Of a stretch of DNA of 22,874 nt, positions 22,384-22,874 are shown in pieces. The stretch's first letter is position 1; the number at the start of each line of letters is the position of its first letter. Origin of the DNA: an uncultured Bacilli bacterium (GTDB taxonomy: Bacteria; Bacillota_I; Bacilli_A; RF39; UBA660); contig CANRKE010000009.1 in the NCBI GenBank assembly GCA_947631135.1, positions 1 through 22,874 on the forward strand, written 5' to 3'. Below the pieces are notes generated by a model, which made no database searches, was not told the origin of the DNA, and was given only the letters and a program-made list of their open reading frames with translations. The position numbers and the translations under genes were made by a program.

Positions 22384-22563
22384 TTTCGGGCATGACATAT
22401 AGCTAGGGGTGAAAGTCTACTATACGATTAAGTATCTGTGAAATATTAGCAAAACGCAATGTATTAACAGTATTTTATTTTTTAATTACTAGTTATTATA
22501 ATGTTGAAATTAACAAATAATTTAAATAGAAATATCATAATTTAAAAGTTATGATATTTTTTT
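22384..22563 (+). ncRNA. Possible structured small RNA, unknown family
   Basis: A promoter at 22349-22377 and a terminator at 22530-22563 bracket about 180 bases with no reading frame. The region is less AT-rich than its surroundings at first (TTTCGGGCATGAC) and holds a hairpin TATAGcTAG / CTACTATA with loop GGGTGAAAGT (around 22396-22426). I could not match it to a riboswitch or intron domain. It could also be a leader of the Rpn gene downstream, but the terminator and a second leader structure stand between. Confidence 0.4.
22530..22563 (+). terminator. Terminator of the possible small RNA
   Basis: AAATATCATAA (22530-22540) pairs with TTATGATATTT (22549-22559), followed by TTTT. Confidence 0.8.
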
Positions 22564-22645
22564 GTGTGTTTGTCAAGAAATAAGAAAAAAATTAAAAAAA
22601 ATTGAAAATAAAAAAAGACTTTTGGCAATTTTTTTAGAATAATAT

Positions 22646-22686
22646 ATTAGGGAGTATTTTTTAATATATATTTTTTTCGCCCTAAT
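22646..22686 (+). promoter_or_regulatory. Inverted repeat in the 5' region of the Rpn gene
   Basis: ATTAGGG (22646-22652) and CCCTAAT (22680-22686) are perfect complements separated by 27 mainly A/T bases, ending 22 bases before the start codon. Possible leader stem or operator; AT-richness makes the rest of the structure unclear. Confidence 0.35.
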
Positions 22687-22708
22687 TATATAGAGGAGGA
22701 TGAGATTT

Positions 22709-22874
22709 ATGACTGAAGAAAAAACTTATATTACTTTGAAATTTGATCTTATGTTCAAACGTATATTTGGTGATCCTAATGATCTTGGACCTATAAGAAG
22801 ATTCTTAAAGGAGGTGTTAGATATTAGTCCTAAGAAGATAACTATATTAAATCCTGAAAGAATTGATAAACCTT
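22709..22874 (+). CDS. Rpn-family PD-(D/E)XK nuclease / putative transposase, N-terminal start only
   Basis: ATG 22709 follows GAGGAGGA (22693-22700). The 55 visible codons read MTEEKTYITLKFDLMFKRIF, then GDPNDLGPIRRFLKEVL; the FDxMFKRIFGD segment and the following helix are the start of the Rpn/PDDEXK transposase family. The gene runs off the window. Rpn proteins are nucleases that raise recombination and have phage-defence roles in some hosts. Both edges of the window carry parts of this family, the C-terminus on the left and the N-terminus on the right, in the same orientation. Confidence 0.85.
   Translation, partial: MTEEKTYITLKFDLMFKRIFGDPNDLGPIRRFLKEVLDISPKKITILNPERIDKP

Noticed and set aside
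22396..22426. GGGGTGAAAGTC as group II intron domain V or FMN riboswitch
   Set aside because: The AGC/GUUC base of domain V and the other conserved parts of the FMN aptamer are absent.
1..22874. CRISPR arrays, rRNA and tRNA genes
   Set aside because: No regularly spaced repeats and no rRNA or tRNA-like sequence were seen.

Overview
The window comes from a very AT-rich, spore-forming member of the Firmicutes (Bacillota). The evidence is the AT bias in every gene, Gram-positive ribosome binding sites (GGAGG, GGTGA), a T-box leader, an L20-type attenuator, sigma-A promoters of TTGACA-N17-TATAAT form, and an alpha/beta small acid-soluble spore protein gene with a sigma-G-like promoter. The closest taxon cannot be named from the sequence alone; an uncultured gut lineage of Bacilli or Clostridia would fit.

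Layout. 1-197 is the tail of an Rpn-family nuclease gene, and 22709-22874 is the head of another. 450-4043 is a translation block: infC-rpmI-rplT behind an attenuator, then rpsB-tsf. L20 and S2 both carry the same extra C-terminal Rho_N/SAP-like domain, and the DNA encoding it is 105/107 identical in the two genes. 4047-4796 is a membrane-anchored thioredoxin-like protein without its active-site cysteines. 4835-6984 is a T-box leader, a 64-codon unknown gene and thrS (ThrRS without TGS domain). 7108-10924 holds an exported Tyr/Asp-rich protein, a XerC/D recombinase, a small anchored protein and a CorA transporter. 10974-12395 (minus) is a cytoplasmic transglutaminase-like protein.

The centre of interest is 12775-18680 on the minus strand. 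A class B penicillin-binding protein gene with a PASTA domain, best read as spoVD, is cut in two by a 3,998-bp element. The element carries a large serine recombinase, a 50-codon gene just upstream of it (candidate excision factor), an AbiEi/AbiEii toxin-antitoxin pair, and about 580 bp of non-coding DNA with its own promoter and terminator. Joining the two host halves at the shared TACA restores an exact in-frame 635-residue protein (TPIQQVTA across the joint). Joining the element ends gives a palindromic attP-like site with perfect 13-bp arms. The insertion lies between the SxN and KTG motifs of the transpeptidase, so the gene should be non-functional until the element is excised. This is the architecture of sporulation-intervening elements such as skin in sigK, here in a cortex-synthesis gene and carrying an abortive-infection module. 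A small remnant of a ToxN/AbiQ-type toxin lies just downstream of spoVD.

18790-22351 holds rnfC and a short rnfD-like gene without the other rnf genes, thiI, and the spore protein gene. A possible structured non-coding RNA (22384-22563) with its own promoter and terminator follows. Apart from the element and the Rpn genes, the window looks like ordinary chromosome.
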